DNA of 64,000 bases from Tricholoma matsutake (lineage: Eukaryota > Basidiomycota > Agaricomycetes > Agaricales > Tricholomataceae): NCBI GenBank assembly GCA_026075535.2, contig AP026541.1, positions 930,001-994,000 of the forward strand, read 5' to 3'. Every line of letters starts with the position of its first letter. Within the stretch, counting starts at the first letter, position 1. Under the pieces are notes generated by a model that had not been told where the DNA came from, made no database searches, and saw only the letters and a list, made by a program, of their open reading frames with translations. Below are positions 12,430-24,684 of this stretch, one piece after another. Both the position numbers and the translations under genes were made by a program.

Positions 12430-13073
12430 ATTGCAGGGGTTCTCACCTGTGCTGACATCCTCTTGGGGTGGCCATCACCAATAGCATACACTGGCCAGCC
12501 TTCTCATCCCATCTCAACGTTGTTCAGCATAATGACTGCCGCATTCCTGCACCACTCCTGCATTGGTTGTCAGGATCCAAATGAAGGACAACAAGCTTGC
12601 AGGGTATTGTAGTGTAAAGCAGGTCATGATGGTGCATGTGACATCCAGGATGACTCAAATGTGAGACAACCTGGGCCATCACACCACCCCACATTCCCTG
12701 GCAACACACTATGGTCTGGAAACTCATAATGAGGTGAAGGAGTGACAGAACCGGGCCAGGTACAAGGAACTTTGCTATGAAAGTCAAGTTCGATGAAGAA
12801 AACTTTGGCAAGGCAGAATCACAAGCATACCAGTGTTGGACCAATGCCACCCAGACTGTTCCCTGCGATATCACCTCCATGTCTGATGAACTCCACATAC
12901 AAGCCAATTGATCGGGTTATTCTGAGCTTGCAATGAAAAGTTTCATGCATCAAATCTGACTCAAGATGGATCATTCGCATCATCGGCCATGGCTATGGGT
13001 GGGAGCGAGTTTCATTTGAAGGCTTGATCTTCTTCTTCTGAAAGCAGATCTGGCAGTGTGATCAATAAGTAGT
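12430..13073. other. No supported gene; possibly decayed coding sequence
   Basis: A plus-strand reading around 12740-12910 (KVKFDEENFGKAESQA) has a protein-like composition but matches nothing I recognise, and stops surround it. Confidence 0.25.
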
Positions 13074-13290
13074 AGCATCAATGCAGAATAGATATAAAAT
13101 GATAAAGAAACGCATTGAAATGCAAAATTTGTAAACACATCTAATAGCCCAGTCCCTAACATCCTGCGTCGCATCAAAGCATCGACACAGAATAAGTATA
13201 AAATGATAAGGAAACACATTGAAATGCAAAATTTGTAAACACACCTAATAGTCCAGTCCCTAACATCCTGCATTGCATCAAATGCAGCAG
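13074..13290. repeat. Tandem duplication, period 104 bp
   Basis: TGCAAAATTTGTAAACACA occurs at 13121 and 13225, with matching flanks from GCATCRAYRCAGAATA to CATCCTGC. The start of a third unit follows (GCATTGCATCAAATGCAG). The copies differ at roughly a dozen sites. Confidence 0.85.
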
Positions 13291-15239
13291 TAATATCCAT
13301 CCTGATGTGCATTACTTAGAGGGCGCACTGATGAAGAACACCAGGCTATATGACTCACTGAGCACTCGATAGCACTGTCTTATGCCCCAATTCAATGGAT
13401 TCCAATTAACTACAGTCAGGCTTTTTAGCTTCTGGTTCACAATCAAAAATACAAATTTCTATCTATCTGCGGGGCCCAGCATCAGACGATCAATGCCAAG
13501 GGTACCAAATTAAATGTGATGCTCACTAGCTGAACCTCACTATATCTGACAATGCGTACACTGCATCCTCCCCATCGTCGTCAAATATGATGAGGCCTCC
13601 AATGCGCTTCAAAAGAAAAAGCCAACAAAATATTATCGAGGCTTACCACTCGTTTCTTCTGCTCGCCTCATTTCTTAAACCTTGGTAGAATCCAGTAATC
13701 ATATCTATGAAATGTGGCTTTGCACCATTGATGGTTTCTATACACCTCAACCCAATGGCCATGCTGTGAAGAGCCGATGATTAGATAAAGTAAAAATGAC
13801 ATAAAATGCTTACTCTGAAGGGCTGAGGGTGTTCAACAATTGGCATTCCAGAAATCCAATGCGTCATAGGTGATGGTTGTGGTTAGAGATGGGGAGGGAA
13901 GATTGAAGCTGTGCTTAAGAGGTTGGAAGTATGGAGGGTGGTTAGTTAGAGCAGTGGAGAAATGGTAGGGGTTAAGGTAGAATAAAAACAACTCACAAGT
14001 GGCAAGGTAGTACAGGGTAAGTCAGAGAGCACAGACTCTTGTTGGTTGTGGTGGTATTCCTAGTTTTGTTTGATGTTGTATTTGGATTGAACTAGAGAGT
14101 TAAAGAAAACTGGTTGGTCTAATGGAAGGGGGTGCCTAGATGATGGGCACCTCATCCAGCTCCATCTTTTTTTCATACCTATGTACTGATGTGCCAAGGT
14201 ACAGACTGGATATACATATACCCATACCTCCTTACATTGTCACTTGTTGAATTACCACACTCCTTTATGGACTCTTGGGTGTGGCGGATAGCTGCTAGCA
14301 ATATGACGATATATAAAAAGTGTCAACTGATCAGATATCCTTGGTTTGAATACCTCGCCTGTGGGGCAAGGCAGAGGGGAGAGGAGGCAATCGAATGCGA
14401 CTGCCCAGTGGTGCTGTTGGCCATGAAGAAAAACTGAGAGGGATAGCAGCCTTTTTGAGCACCATCAGAAGATGCTGCATTGTGCTTGCAAGGGACTCTC
14501 AAAAACTTTGGTGATGAGGCCATCCGGTGTCTGATATGTGAATATAGAGTGATATAGGACATATATGTATTCATAGGGTCAACTAGCGAGCCATCAATTG
14601 AATATCAATGCTTCGTGCTGCATCTCCAAGTACACCTATGAGTAGTCAGACGTGGCTCTTTCAGAATTTATGTGCAGCCAACTGACCATCAACATCATGA
14701 TCGTCCAGCTCATTATGAAGAACTAATGATGGCAAATAATATAAAAGATTGTTCAGATGGTACATGTGGAAGCTTTTTTGACCTGCCAGACTTTTTCTAG
14801 GGCCATAAACGACTGTATTATATTGTTTAGCTACTGCATGTGTGATATGTGTATGCTTCAGGTAAGGGGAACACTGGAACCTCAAGTGTGATGTCAAGCC
14901 AATGGTAGATGCATTGCAAAGGGGCTGAAGAAGAGGATGATTCACTCCAGCTCTGCAGAAAGAAGTTTAGTAAACAATACAGTCCAGATGAGCAACCGAG
15001 TCATTTTCTAGATAAACAGTGGGGAGCGTAGTATCATACCAGCAACCAAGTTCATTCCTGCTCCCCGGCAGTCACCATATTGCAAACTTGAATGCAGTCA
15101 AACTCAGTTAATGGGGTGACAAATAGGTTGAAGGCCTGAGCACAACTGCACCTGGGCTTTTAGCCAGTCGCATCTGATGTGGGAAATATGGATGCCCTTT
15201 GGAATGAACTTCAATTAACTAGACTAGAAAATGCATCAG
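13291..15239. other. Non-coding stretch apart from the split SINE copy
   Basis: No protein family recognised. It holds the divided second SINE-like copy at 14113-14410 (listed separately). Confidence 0.35.
14113..14410 (+). repeat. tRNA-derived SINE-like repeat, copy 2, split by about 170 bp
   Basis: The A-box half TTGGTCTAATGG with GGGGGTGCCTAGATGA (14114-14142) matches 12139-12167. The B-box half GGTTTGAATACC (14343-14354), followed by GGAGGCAATCGAATGCGA, matches 12190-12260. The two halves are contiguous in copy 1 but separated here by about 170 bp of unrelated sequence. Confidence 0.55.
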
Positions 15240-15379
15240 CTTTTGATCTTTGATTGCCCAACACCCTACAGCCACGTGTCGCTTGTGCCAAATTCCTGGG
15301 CATGAGTCAAGGGTGGGTGTTGCATAGCCCATAGGGCAGGGTAAGCAAAGAGGCTCTCACCGTGTGGGGCTATCCGATG

Positions 15380-15530
15380 CATTGAGAAGCATATCATTGC
15401 CACTACATCAAGCCAACACCTCTGCATACCCCTCATGCCAGATGCCATCCGACGGAAGCTAGTGCACGCTGGCTGGAGGCAGACTAGAGCATGCTCGATA
15501 ATTTTCACCGCTTGACCAAAGGTTTTTTGT
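15380..15530 (-). pseudogene. Short fragment of the repeated family found whole at 22076-24060
   Basis: The minus strand reads MKIIEHALVCL, then MRGMQRCWLDVVAM. The larger copy reads MVKMIEHGLVHL and VRDVQRCWLDVMVM at 23410-23530. Only this block of the protein is present. Function unknown. Confidence 0.6.
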
Positions 15531-15604
15531 GGGGTTCAACGGCATGAGCATGACAGTCTACTAGCCAAGGGAATAATAAGTGGCAAGGCCAGCCTGAGGC
15601 AAGG

Positions 15605-16000
15605 ATGTACCAATGATGTAGATAAAATGTTGAGCCTTCAGGATGCCACAAGAGACTCAAATGGCAATCTCCATTGGCGGGACATCCAAGAGGATATTGC
15701 CCTTAGCGCTGTCAAGAGCTTCAGGTCAGGCTACCAGTGCTGATAGGTTCAAGGGGCCAAAGGTAAAGCATAGGGTTGCATGACAAAAATTCAGACACAA
15801 CTGGGCAGGTGATAAAAGTCAGACCTGCAGAGCCAGGAACTAGAGAGCAGCACTGCCAGAATGAAGAAAGACAGTGAGGGAACAGAAGAAATTCCAAGTC
15901 TGAAGTTAGGAGTTTCTCATGCTAATGTTTGAAATCCTATTAGGGTTAAGTAGTACACAGCCACCAACTCATTAAGTTCAGGTTCAGGTTCACTGATGGA
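15605..16000 (+). repeat. GTGACAAAAAGTCAGAC repeat family, degraded copy
   Basis: Shares ordered blocks with 24105-24480: GTTGAGCCTTCA, then TGACAAAAATTCAGAC, CAGGTGATAAAAGTCAGAC, TCTCATGCTAATGT, AGGGTTAAG and ACACAGCCACCAA. Spacing differs, so it has gained and lost segments. Confidence 0.7.
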
Positions 16001-16239
16001 CCAGCCTGCCAAGCGACTCTGATGTCAAGCCTACCATGAGTGGACACAGGTGATCCCCTATCAAATTAAAATTGTCTTTCTCAATTAAGACCAACATCTC
16101 TCCACACTGCCACCGATGTTGAATGATGGGGACAAGCACCAGAGGAATTGTGTACAGCCAGGGTATAACTTAACCAGATTGCATGTCAACAAATCCCTTA
16201 CTGTAGTTCTCCTCCTTTTGAAACCCATGCTCAGGCTCA

Positions 16240-16800
16240 ACCCATCTGAATAGCCTGACTCAGAGACCCCAGCCAGCCATGGCAAAGGAGTACCAAATCT
16301 CATGTGCCAGTGGTTGGATGGGGAGGTTTGAGTGGCCACTGATGAGGCTGAGGGAATGATGATTGATGCCCAGAGGAAACTCGATAACAATGCCAAGCTC
16401 CCATAGGACAAGGTGGGCACTGCACTTGCCACTGTGATGTTGAATCCAAAAACCTTCCACTAGGTTTGTAAATGTAGTAGCTATTTGAAAGAAATGATTC
16501 ACTAGTTCTCAAACAAGGTCACAAACTCACCGAAGTCAGCTGCCACACTGAGTCATTGCACCATTCATTGTAGAGCCATGGATTTGATAACAGGATGTCA
16601 TTCCCAAAGTACTATATGCACCAGAATGTAGGGCATTTGGTATAGTCAAATTGTGATGATTTGAAGAGGGATGTGTTTATTGCAAGGGATGGGTCTCCCC
16701 TGAAGTCATGTTTGACACAATACATGTCTATGTAAATCTCTGCAGCGTAACCGCTCGACTTTGTCCCCTCAAAGCATCAGTGAGTGAAAATTCTTGCCAA
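16240..16800 (-). pseudogene. Fragment of a repeated fungal family with a jelly-roll, 2OG-oxygenase-like C-terminus
   Basis: Minus-strand pieces: RGDPSLAINTSLFKSS (about 16660-16710), a block SAHLVLWELGIVIEFPLG (about 16370-16425), then HSNLPIQPLAHEIWYSFAM and, after a frame change, GYSDGLSLSMGFKRR. Families I recall in Agaricomycetes have the same order (HLVLWDL.LVIEFPPGST, SNTAI.P.E.RYSFTQY, FRWVDHGF). They look like double-stranded beta-helix proteins related to 2OG-Fe(II) oxygenases, but the iron-binding residues cannot be confirmed here. Broken by stops. Could belong to the same former element as the neighbouring fragments. Confidence 0.45.
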
Positions 16801-17039
16801 TGAGTGGCCTACTACTAGTAACAAATGTGGAGGGGCATTCTCAGGCTATTTCTGGTGTGACTTGATGTCGAGCACAGTGCCATGATAGGTACTACAAGGC
16901 TATATATGGTGCATTGAGACCCTGATATTATTCCATAGCAGCAGTAAAACCTATAAGACCAAAAATATGAATTAGACCAGGTAGACCTCCATGACAACCA
17001 GATAAAGAAAGTGCAAATGAATGCTACATACATAGATGT

Positions 17040-20000
17040 CCAATCTGAGCCAACACATGTTAAGAAATGTATGCCTAGTACATCCCAGTAAAATCTTCAG
17101 GCTCTCCATCGTCTTCTTCCCCCTCCCCATCCTCTACATTATCCATTTCAATGTTGTCCCACCCTTCCAAGTCAAGGTCTTCCAAACACAGCTCTGGTTT
17201 GTCCGACTAATAACCCATGTCACTACCTCTGTTGTTGTGCTGTGCAAGAGACTCTCTCAATGCTTCCTGCAGCCCCAGATCTGGAGCCTGAGTTTCTTGG
17301 GCATCCTCAGTCAGATTGGAAATGCAGCCTGAAGTGAGTGCTGACTGATGTGCATGAAAGTGGCCAACACCCAGCCCCCAGTGGTAGCACATGAGAAGAT
17401 CCCTGTCAGAGAACCTAGGGGAATAGAATGAAATCAGAAGTAGCAAGTAAGCAATAAACACACCGGTTAACGTAGTATTGATTGTAATCTTTACCATCCT
17501 TGGCACAGTGTGAGATGCCAATCCCATCTGCTCATTGTTAAGGCTGGTAAGATGTGACACCCACACAGGACATCTTTCGGATCCACAAAACCGAAAGAAC
17601 AATTTTTGTTCATAGGAGGGATGTGGACAGAGTCTAGCTTGGAATTACTCCACCCTGAAGACCCTGGATTAACAACCTCAAACCATCGCACCCACAAAAA
17701 ATCGAAGTGGCGAGCTTCAAAATCACGCATGCCAGGCCCAGTATAGATCACATTTACGTGATATCTGCCGAGGACCTGTGCATACAAGAAATGATGCAGA
17801 TTTGAACTCTCCACATCATCAGCAAGAAGCATGATGTTACAATGAGATGTCCCTGGGTTAACAATGTCAGTCCCACACCAAACGTCATAAGTGGTAAAGT
17901 GGAATTGAATAAGCTTGTGGTGGTATATGCAGTCATTCTTCAAGAACACAAAATTGCATGCATTTCCATTGGGGCTATGAAATAGTCCAGTATCTGAGCC
18001 TGTTCTGAAGCTGGAAGGCTCTGAAAGTGATTCATCTTCCCAGAGCAATGCTGTTTGGATTTGGGGAAGTAGATGCTCTCTTAACTTTGGCAAGAAATTC
18101 TGCATGAGGGGTTAGTACAAATCAGCAGAAGAATACAAAGATTGTTCACCTTGATTGTGGAATCACCCTCGTTCTTTGTAGGAAGGTCAGTATGTGTACA
18201 GAACATTTCTGGGACTTCCTATGTTGTACTGTACCCAAGGGTCATGTGTAACATCCTCTGGCTCTATTTCTGAGGATGGGCTAAGGCATTGATGATCCAG
18301 CCTCTCACAGATCATGCTGATATGGTGCTCTCATCACTCAATCCTCAATATTTGCTGTGGTATTGATCGGCCACTAGACCGAAGTGACTGAGTTTTGGAC
18401 GTTCGGTGCTTGAGCTTGCTCTGATGCCCACCACCACAGTAAGCAATGTTACACAAAATATCATGTAAAAGCTTACTGATTGAGTGGAATATGAGTCAGT
18501 TGTACCAAAGTGCCAGATGGTGTCAACATAGTTGCTGAGTGCATGGTACTTATAAGTCCTCAGATTGAGCTTCTTCTGCTTCTGTGCATTACTGTTGGAT
18601 GCCATAGGTCCTCTTGATCTGGACACCACATTAATTGTGGATTTCTCCTGATGTTGTTGCTGAGCAGCACACTCACATTCCAACTCTCGAGTCTTGAATG
18701 CTTCACATGTCTTTTCCTCAAATGTGTGTAGGCTGTTTCCCAGAGATGTAGTGACATGGGATAAAATGTCCAGAGTTGCATCTGTGTGCATGCCGAGCTT
18801 GGAAAGACCATGCCAGTGGGCTAATTCAAATAAGAGCTTGAGAATGTATGTATTGTGGGGTTCAGGCAGAAGACCATCAAATATGGATATAGCACACTAT
18901 GTGAATGATATCAGTCAAGTCGAGAATACTAGCAATAACACCCACTTGTAACATATCCTCATAATCATGAGCAGTCATCTTCTTCAATTCCGACTGGTTC
19001 AACCTTATTTTTCTTATGCCATCAACCCCAAAAGGAGGAATCTCTGGAAATCTAATGGAAGTATCAGTACCAAGCCTTCTGAGGCTTTGAACAATGCTTG
19101 CCATCTATCTAACTCATGCTTGAGGCTTTCATTTTGGCAATCTAGAATGTGTAGTAGATGTATGAAAACTGCCTTCCAGACACTGAGCTCAACCTCATGC
19201 ATGAGATCCACAGTGAGCATGCTGAACATGTTGAAACCAAATGGTGCCAGCTTGCTTGAAAATGCATTCTGACAAAGCATGAGCATTAAAGTAAACCATC
19301 AGAGAGGTAAGAAGGTCATACTGCTGTTGGAACAAGAGAATCTTCTTGTAGGAGATCTTCCACTGCTGTACTATCAACCACATAACCCTGCTCATATATC
19401 TTCTCGTGTGCCATCTCAACACAATTATGCCATTCCACATCATCAATCTGGGCGAGAGTCCTGCACTGTGTCATATCTCGATGCATCCCCATATTGGCAA
19501 CACAATCTAATGGTATGAGACAATGAGGACAAGGGCACCAACCAAGATTGCGAATGCTAGCTATAAGAATTCTTTCAAAACTTTGAGTTAAAGACACTGG
19601 CATTCAAAAGAATCTTGGCTTACTTTTCCTTGTAGTCTGCAGAATATGTAAATATACAAGGGTAAAAGCGATGCTGAATGCCATCGCAACACATAATCAT
19701 GATTCCATGCTCATAAGCTTCCAGGAATTCATCATCAAGGATGATCTCCCACTGAGCATTATAGTTTTCTCGATGACAATGGACCATGAATGCTCCATTT
19801 GGGCCCTTTCCACCCAGGTGCTCTATGGCGAAGGCTTTAAATGCATCTGGGAGCTGCCATTCAAAAAGGAATGAGGATCACATACTAGCGCAAAGTTAAT
19901 GAGGTCCTACTCACTGTCGGTAGGTAGGCGATGTGCTCAAATGCTTGACAGGAGGGCTTTGACCTTCTGACCTTTGACTCGTTCCCCATTGCAAGATAAA

Positions 20001-20993
20001 TTGGCCATAGTTTAGCGGTGCTGAATGCTGAGAGCTGAGTACCATCTGAGGCAAAATAAGACCCCCTACAACTCTCTGAAGGTCGCATCCCAGCTCTCTG
20101 GGAGAATCCTGAAGGTCATGGTGAGCCTCAATGAATGCCTCTGAAGTGTAGAGTTCTCCATGAGCTTTGACTGGTTTACATAGAAGCTTCAGTTGGTTGC
20201 CAAAATAACTCATATGACTCAAAATGGAGGTGTGGATGGTTAGAGGGACACATAATTTTCTCCCTAATCACTGACACCAGCTTGCGGTGATGAAGTGTTC
20301 CCGCGTCAAACTCCTTTTGCCCTGGATGCAGCGACCTTCTGGGAAATGGAACCTTGATCTTGATTGGGGTTTTAACCCACCCGCTGTTATCCTCTTCATC
20401 CTCCCAGCCATCATTGTTCGAGGGGTTGCATGGCTGATCTCCACTCAGCTGCACATTAATAAGCTGCCAGTTTGTCCCTGAAACGTCCTCAGGTTGAAAG
20501 TTTGGATGCCCAACTATCTTGATGAGCTCCTGGAAGCCATATTGCATTTTCTTTAACCCACCATTCCAATACCATTCTCCTAGTAAAACAACGACTGATT
20601 CAGATACAGGTGGTAAGAGTCAGCTGGATGGTCAGGGAAAGTATCCGGGGATGTATCCATCAGGTTGTCATGCATTATATTCTCATTGGGATTGTGGCCT
20701 GGGAAATGAGTTGCATGATACTGCCAGAAAAGGCCAAATTTATTCTGTATGGATTTCAGCAGTCTCCTGACATGGTTATAAACATTTGGGGGTTGCTTGG
20801 ATGAGGGTGATGCTGGTATGGTAGCTGGAGTCGTGGTCAGTGTCCATTCTGACTCTTCTGGTTGAGGAGCTGGAGGAAGTGCTGCTGGAGGTTCAGGTAG
20901 TATATCCTGGTAGTGCTTGGGTAGTTGGTGGTTTTCCTGGTGACCCCTGTGCTCTGCCAGTGGTTGATCCAAGTCTTCATCATTCAGAGGCAC
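17040..20993 (-). pseudogene. CACTA/Plavaka-like transposase family, nearly full length but broken
   Basis: A continuous series of minus-strand blocks in family order. These are an acidic Pro-rich N-terminus with NKFGLFWQYH (20993-20580), ELIKIVGHPNFQPEDV (about 20500), HGELYTSEAFIEAH (about 20140), EYEHGIMI-type sequence (about 19700), CPHCLIPLD (about 19520), VDLMHEVELSVWKAVFIHLL (19200), DATLDILSHVTTSLG (18780), NLRTYKYHALSNYVDTI (18550), VIYTGPGMRDFEAR (17730), FGFVDPKDVLCGCHILPA (17570), and an acidic tail ending near 17040. It is a high-copy family in Agaricomycetes that I associate with CACTA-type transposases; the exact Pfam name is not certain. At least four frame changes or stops. 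TIRs not found. The upstream region (20976-21375) is duplicated in tandem. Confidence 0.7.
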
Positions 20994-21375
20994 TCTAACC
21001 AGTATAATAGTGATTCAATGAGCAATGAGCAATGAGCTGCACCAACATCATAAGTTGTGCTTCATTTTGCATGGTGAGTGCAACATTGTTTAATTCTTGT
21101 TCAACAGCTACATTTTGGTTTGCAGGGCTTTCTGCAGTTGTGCTTTGCATTACTTCTGTTTTTCAACGCTTCTTGGCATCATTCATGGAGGCACTCTAAC
21201 CAGTATAATAGCAATTCAATGAGCAATGAGCTGCACCAACATCATAAGTCTTACTTCATTTTGCATGGTGAGTGCAACATTGTTTAATTCTTGTTCAACA
21301 GCTACATTTTGGTCTGTAGGGCTTTCTGCAGTTGTGCTTTGCATTACTTCTGTTTTTCGACACTTCTTGGACTGC
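20976..21375. repeat. Tandem duplication, period about 201 bp
   Basis: AGGCACTCTAACCAGTATAATAG occurs at 20988 and 21189. Nearly identical sequence follows each to CTTCTTGG (AGCTGCACCAACATCATAAG, TTCTTGTTCAACAGCTACAT). The copies are very similar, so the duplication looks recent relative to its surroundings. It lies just 5' of the decayed transposase. Confidence 0.85.
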
Positions 21376-22075
21376 CAGACCTCTTTAGGTTTCTCCAGAC
21401 CACTGGAAAGCTGTTCTTTGTCTTCTGGCAACTACACTTGTGAAAGTATAGGCTTGTAGTACAGAGAATGTGCACCTGCAAACACAGACTTGACACCAGG
21501 CTGGCGGCAGGTCCATGGTGAGATAATGAGAATGGTGGTGGGCAGAACTCTGCTAACAGTGCAACGTCCAGAAACCTCAGCCTGACTGGAGGGCTCAATG
21601 TGAGAAAATGATCGCTAGCATGTATGAGTCAATTGATGAATTGACAGTCTGAGTCTGATATTGCTGGATTAGTAAAAGGCCATAAATGTTGGGCATGCTA
21701 TGGAGGCATTGTAGTAGAATGAGGAAATGTTCAAGTTAATGTTAAGGGATGAGTGAGCTTACTGTTGTCATTCCCATCAAACTTGCACTTTGAAGTTTCC
21801 TATTTCAAATTATCCCAAATCATCAGTGGATATCATCAATAGTTGTAGCACCATACCTTTGCTTTGACCATGTATGATGTGTTATACTAAAATGACTCAA
21901 GCTGGAAGTTGGGACAATGTGGGGACTAATAAAACAAAAGGATGTTCACAGACAATAAGATTTTACAAGATATACTATACATAGGTAATTATGGAAGCTG
22001 GGTAGGAACAACTGCAGCATGGCCAAATAAACAATAGAAAGTTTGCGTATAAAAACAAGCTATGTGGTCCTTGAG
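21376..22075. other. Non-coding stretch, no gene seen
   Basis: No recognisable ORF, repeat or RNA. Confidence 0.35.
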
Positions 22076-24060
22076 TTACTGGACATCTGCTTCAGTATAC
22101 ATATTATGTGAGGCCAGATCAGGTAGTAAAAGAGGCGTCGGCTTCAGTCCATCCCAATCCCTCATTAATGCCCTCACCACCAGCAAAAATGGTAACCTTT
22201 CTTGCCAGTCATGAGCTTGCAAACCAAAATTTGCCCCCTGTACATTGGTGACAACTAGTGAAGGTACATTGAAACACTTTAGCACCATAGCCTGCTGCTC
22301 ATGTTCACCCTGGTGGGGTGACAAGCCTGAGGCATGCTTGTCAAGGGCCAAAAGCTCAAAGCAGAAATTAAGCTCAGTCAATTCCCATAGAATTTTCTGT
22401 GCCTCATCAACTGGCACTGTGGGACAACTGTCAGATGGTGGAGGACAAAGGTCAATCTGGAGTTCATCCAAAGCATCTGCAAAGATGGCCTTGGACTTGT
22501 TCACATTGACAAATTAAACTTGGCTCATGGCTGCATGCCACAAGCCCATCAAGAAGAAAATCATGCCACTGTTGACTGGACAAGGGAGATGCTGAGCTTT
22601 CCACTGAAAATACTCGTAAGATGCAGGCAGGTTGAAATACTTTCCATGTGGCAAAGAATTTTGCATGGTGAGCCTCATTGGTGGAAGCAAAAATTGCTGC
22701 CTCAGGAAATAATAACGTGTGTGATAAGATGCTGGGGGTTTGTCCCTTTTAACTGCCTTCAACACATCATGCCAGGCAGGAATTGGGAGTGGCATGAAGG
22801 GGCTCTCATACACATCAAACTTGTCATGGTCTGTTGGCAGATTTGAAGATTTCCACTTATTATCTGTCATGGGAGGGTGAGTTGATGGATGACAAAACAA
22901 CTCTGGTTACTTATGAAGAACTCCTTTTCCCCTTGTTGGCACTATATTGTTGGCTAACTCCCCCAATGGCCCTGGCACCTGGTCCGTCTTTTGATCTTAC
23001 TAAGGCTTCTATGTGTCTTGATGTGGATGTATTCATTTTGCTGGCATGGAGGGTGAACAGATCTGGATAGCACAGGAAGTTGCGAGCATACAGTAAGATT
23101 GCCTCATGCTTGTGATGAGAACTAGCTGGGCCCTGGTATATAATAAGGTAATTGAAGCGGTGTGGCTCAAAGCAGATCCCATAGTGGCGCAGTACCATAA
23201 GTGGGATGACTGCAAGTATATTTGTTTGGCCAAGGTCTGTGGCCGGCTGTGTCAACCAGAACAGAAGGCCTGCATGGAAAAAGTCCTGCACAATGCGAAT
23301 ATCATTGGTGAAAACACCAACAGTGTCAGCAACTTTGACTGATGGGGAGCCCACTGCCAACCTAGTCGAGTCCATCCAGGGTTTGTACACCTCCATGTAA
23401 TCCAACATCACCATTACATCAAGCCAACACCTTTGCACATCCCTCACACCAAATGCCATCTGACAGAAGTCGACCCAAGATGGACGAGGCCATGCTCAAT
23501 CATTTTAACCATTGAACCAAGGGTAGGTGGCGCCTGAGATTTGGATGAATTTGACATGAATGCTTGGACCCGAGATAACAAAATCGACACTGAACACTTC
23601 ATCTCGCCCAGCTTCAAATCTGATAGCTTGCCAAGACCCCAAATGGGGGATGCTGGGTCCCTCAAGGGTATAAAGTCCTCGTGCATAGGTTCCCACCATA
23701 TAATTAAATGGGCGGAAAGCGATTTAGCCCTAGGAATTGCACTGTGGTGACAGTTAAACACATTATAAGGCTGTGGCCAGAGAATAGGATTGTCATCTGC
23801 ATAGAGGCTGTCGGCACGCATCATTACTTGATGGTCTCCAGCTGGCAGTTCGGGGATAAGGTTCAATTAGGAGTGGTGACAAAATATTCTCCATCAAAGA
23901 GGAGAGCCCCAACTTTGCCATCTGTCACACCAATGGGCCCTGTAAGAACACATTCAGTGGGGAAGCCATCACAAACTCAAGATTCAACACACTATAATCA
24001 ACTCGAAACCTCAGCAAATCATCATCCACAAGCATGGCAGTCATTTTGATGAGTTCCTGC
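22076..24060 (-). pseudogene. Repeated Agaricomycete protein family of unknown function, broken
   Basis: Reading down the minus strand: RFRVDYSVLNLEFVMASP (about 24000), YMVGTYARGLYTLEGPS (about 23690), VRDVQRCWLDVMVMLDYMEVYKPWM (23450-23370), a block FTNDIRIVQDFFHAGLLFWL (about 23300), YQGPASSHHKHEAILLYARNFL (about 23110), and finally WELTELNFCFELLALDKHASG with a C-terminal segment to 22076 (WQERLPFLLVVRALM). I know this protein type as a large, dispersed family in mushroom genomes with no assigned function. Several frameshifts and stops, so probably not expressed as a full protein. The same family left a scrap at 15380-15530. It abuts the repeat at 24105. Confidence 0.55.
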
Positions 24061-24104
24061 TAGCCATGAGAATACTACTTAGTACTAGTAAGAGAGGTAC
24101 AGGC

Positions 24105-24612
24105 AAGGGCTTACAAATGATGTAAATATAGTGTTGAGCCTTCAAGGTGCCAAAGGCATCCACAGACAACTTGATGGAATCCAAACGTAGGATTGAGTGA
24201 CAAAAAGTCAGACTCAAGGCAGGTGACAAAAAGTCAGAGTTGCAGGTGACAAAAAATGAGTAGGAGAAAATGTAGCACGGAAAGAAGTGGCAAGCTTCAA
24301 GTTGGAAGTAGTACTTGGACGAACTTGAACTTCAAGCTTTCAAGTTTGAGTTCAGGCTCAGGCTCTTGAACTTGAAACATCTGACTCAGCTGTCTCAAGT
24401 TCTCATGCTAATGTAGGGTTAAGGTTAACCATGGGCAAATCTTACACAGCCACCAAAATTTAAGTTCAAAGTGGTGGCAGCCCTTGCTCTTGAAGCTTAA
24501 AGTCCAAGTCTCATTCTCATCATATCTTACCATATTCTTGGCAGCAGTTAAAAGTGCTGGTCTGACTTTTCGTCACCTGCACTGGTGTTGAGTCTGACTT
24601 CTTGTCACTCAA
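24105..24612 (+). repeat. Repeat with nested inverted ends (MITE-like), best copy
   Basis: Outer arms: 24193-24215 (TTGAGTGACAAAAAGTCAGA...) and 24590-24612 are reverse complements over 23 bp with one mismatch. Inner arms: GCAGGTGACAAAAAGTCAGAG at 24218-24238 against 24559-24580. The 420-bp unit has no ORF. Related copies lie at 15605-16000 (same orientation), 29335-29465 and 33240-33560 (opposite orientation). Confidence 0.75.
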
Positions 24613-24684
24613 GTGCCACTTGAAACCTCTAGTACCTGACATTCATGTATAACTTGAAGTTCAAGGTTGCAGTGCTAGGACAAA

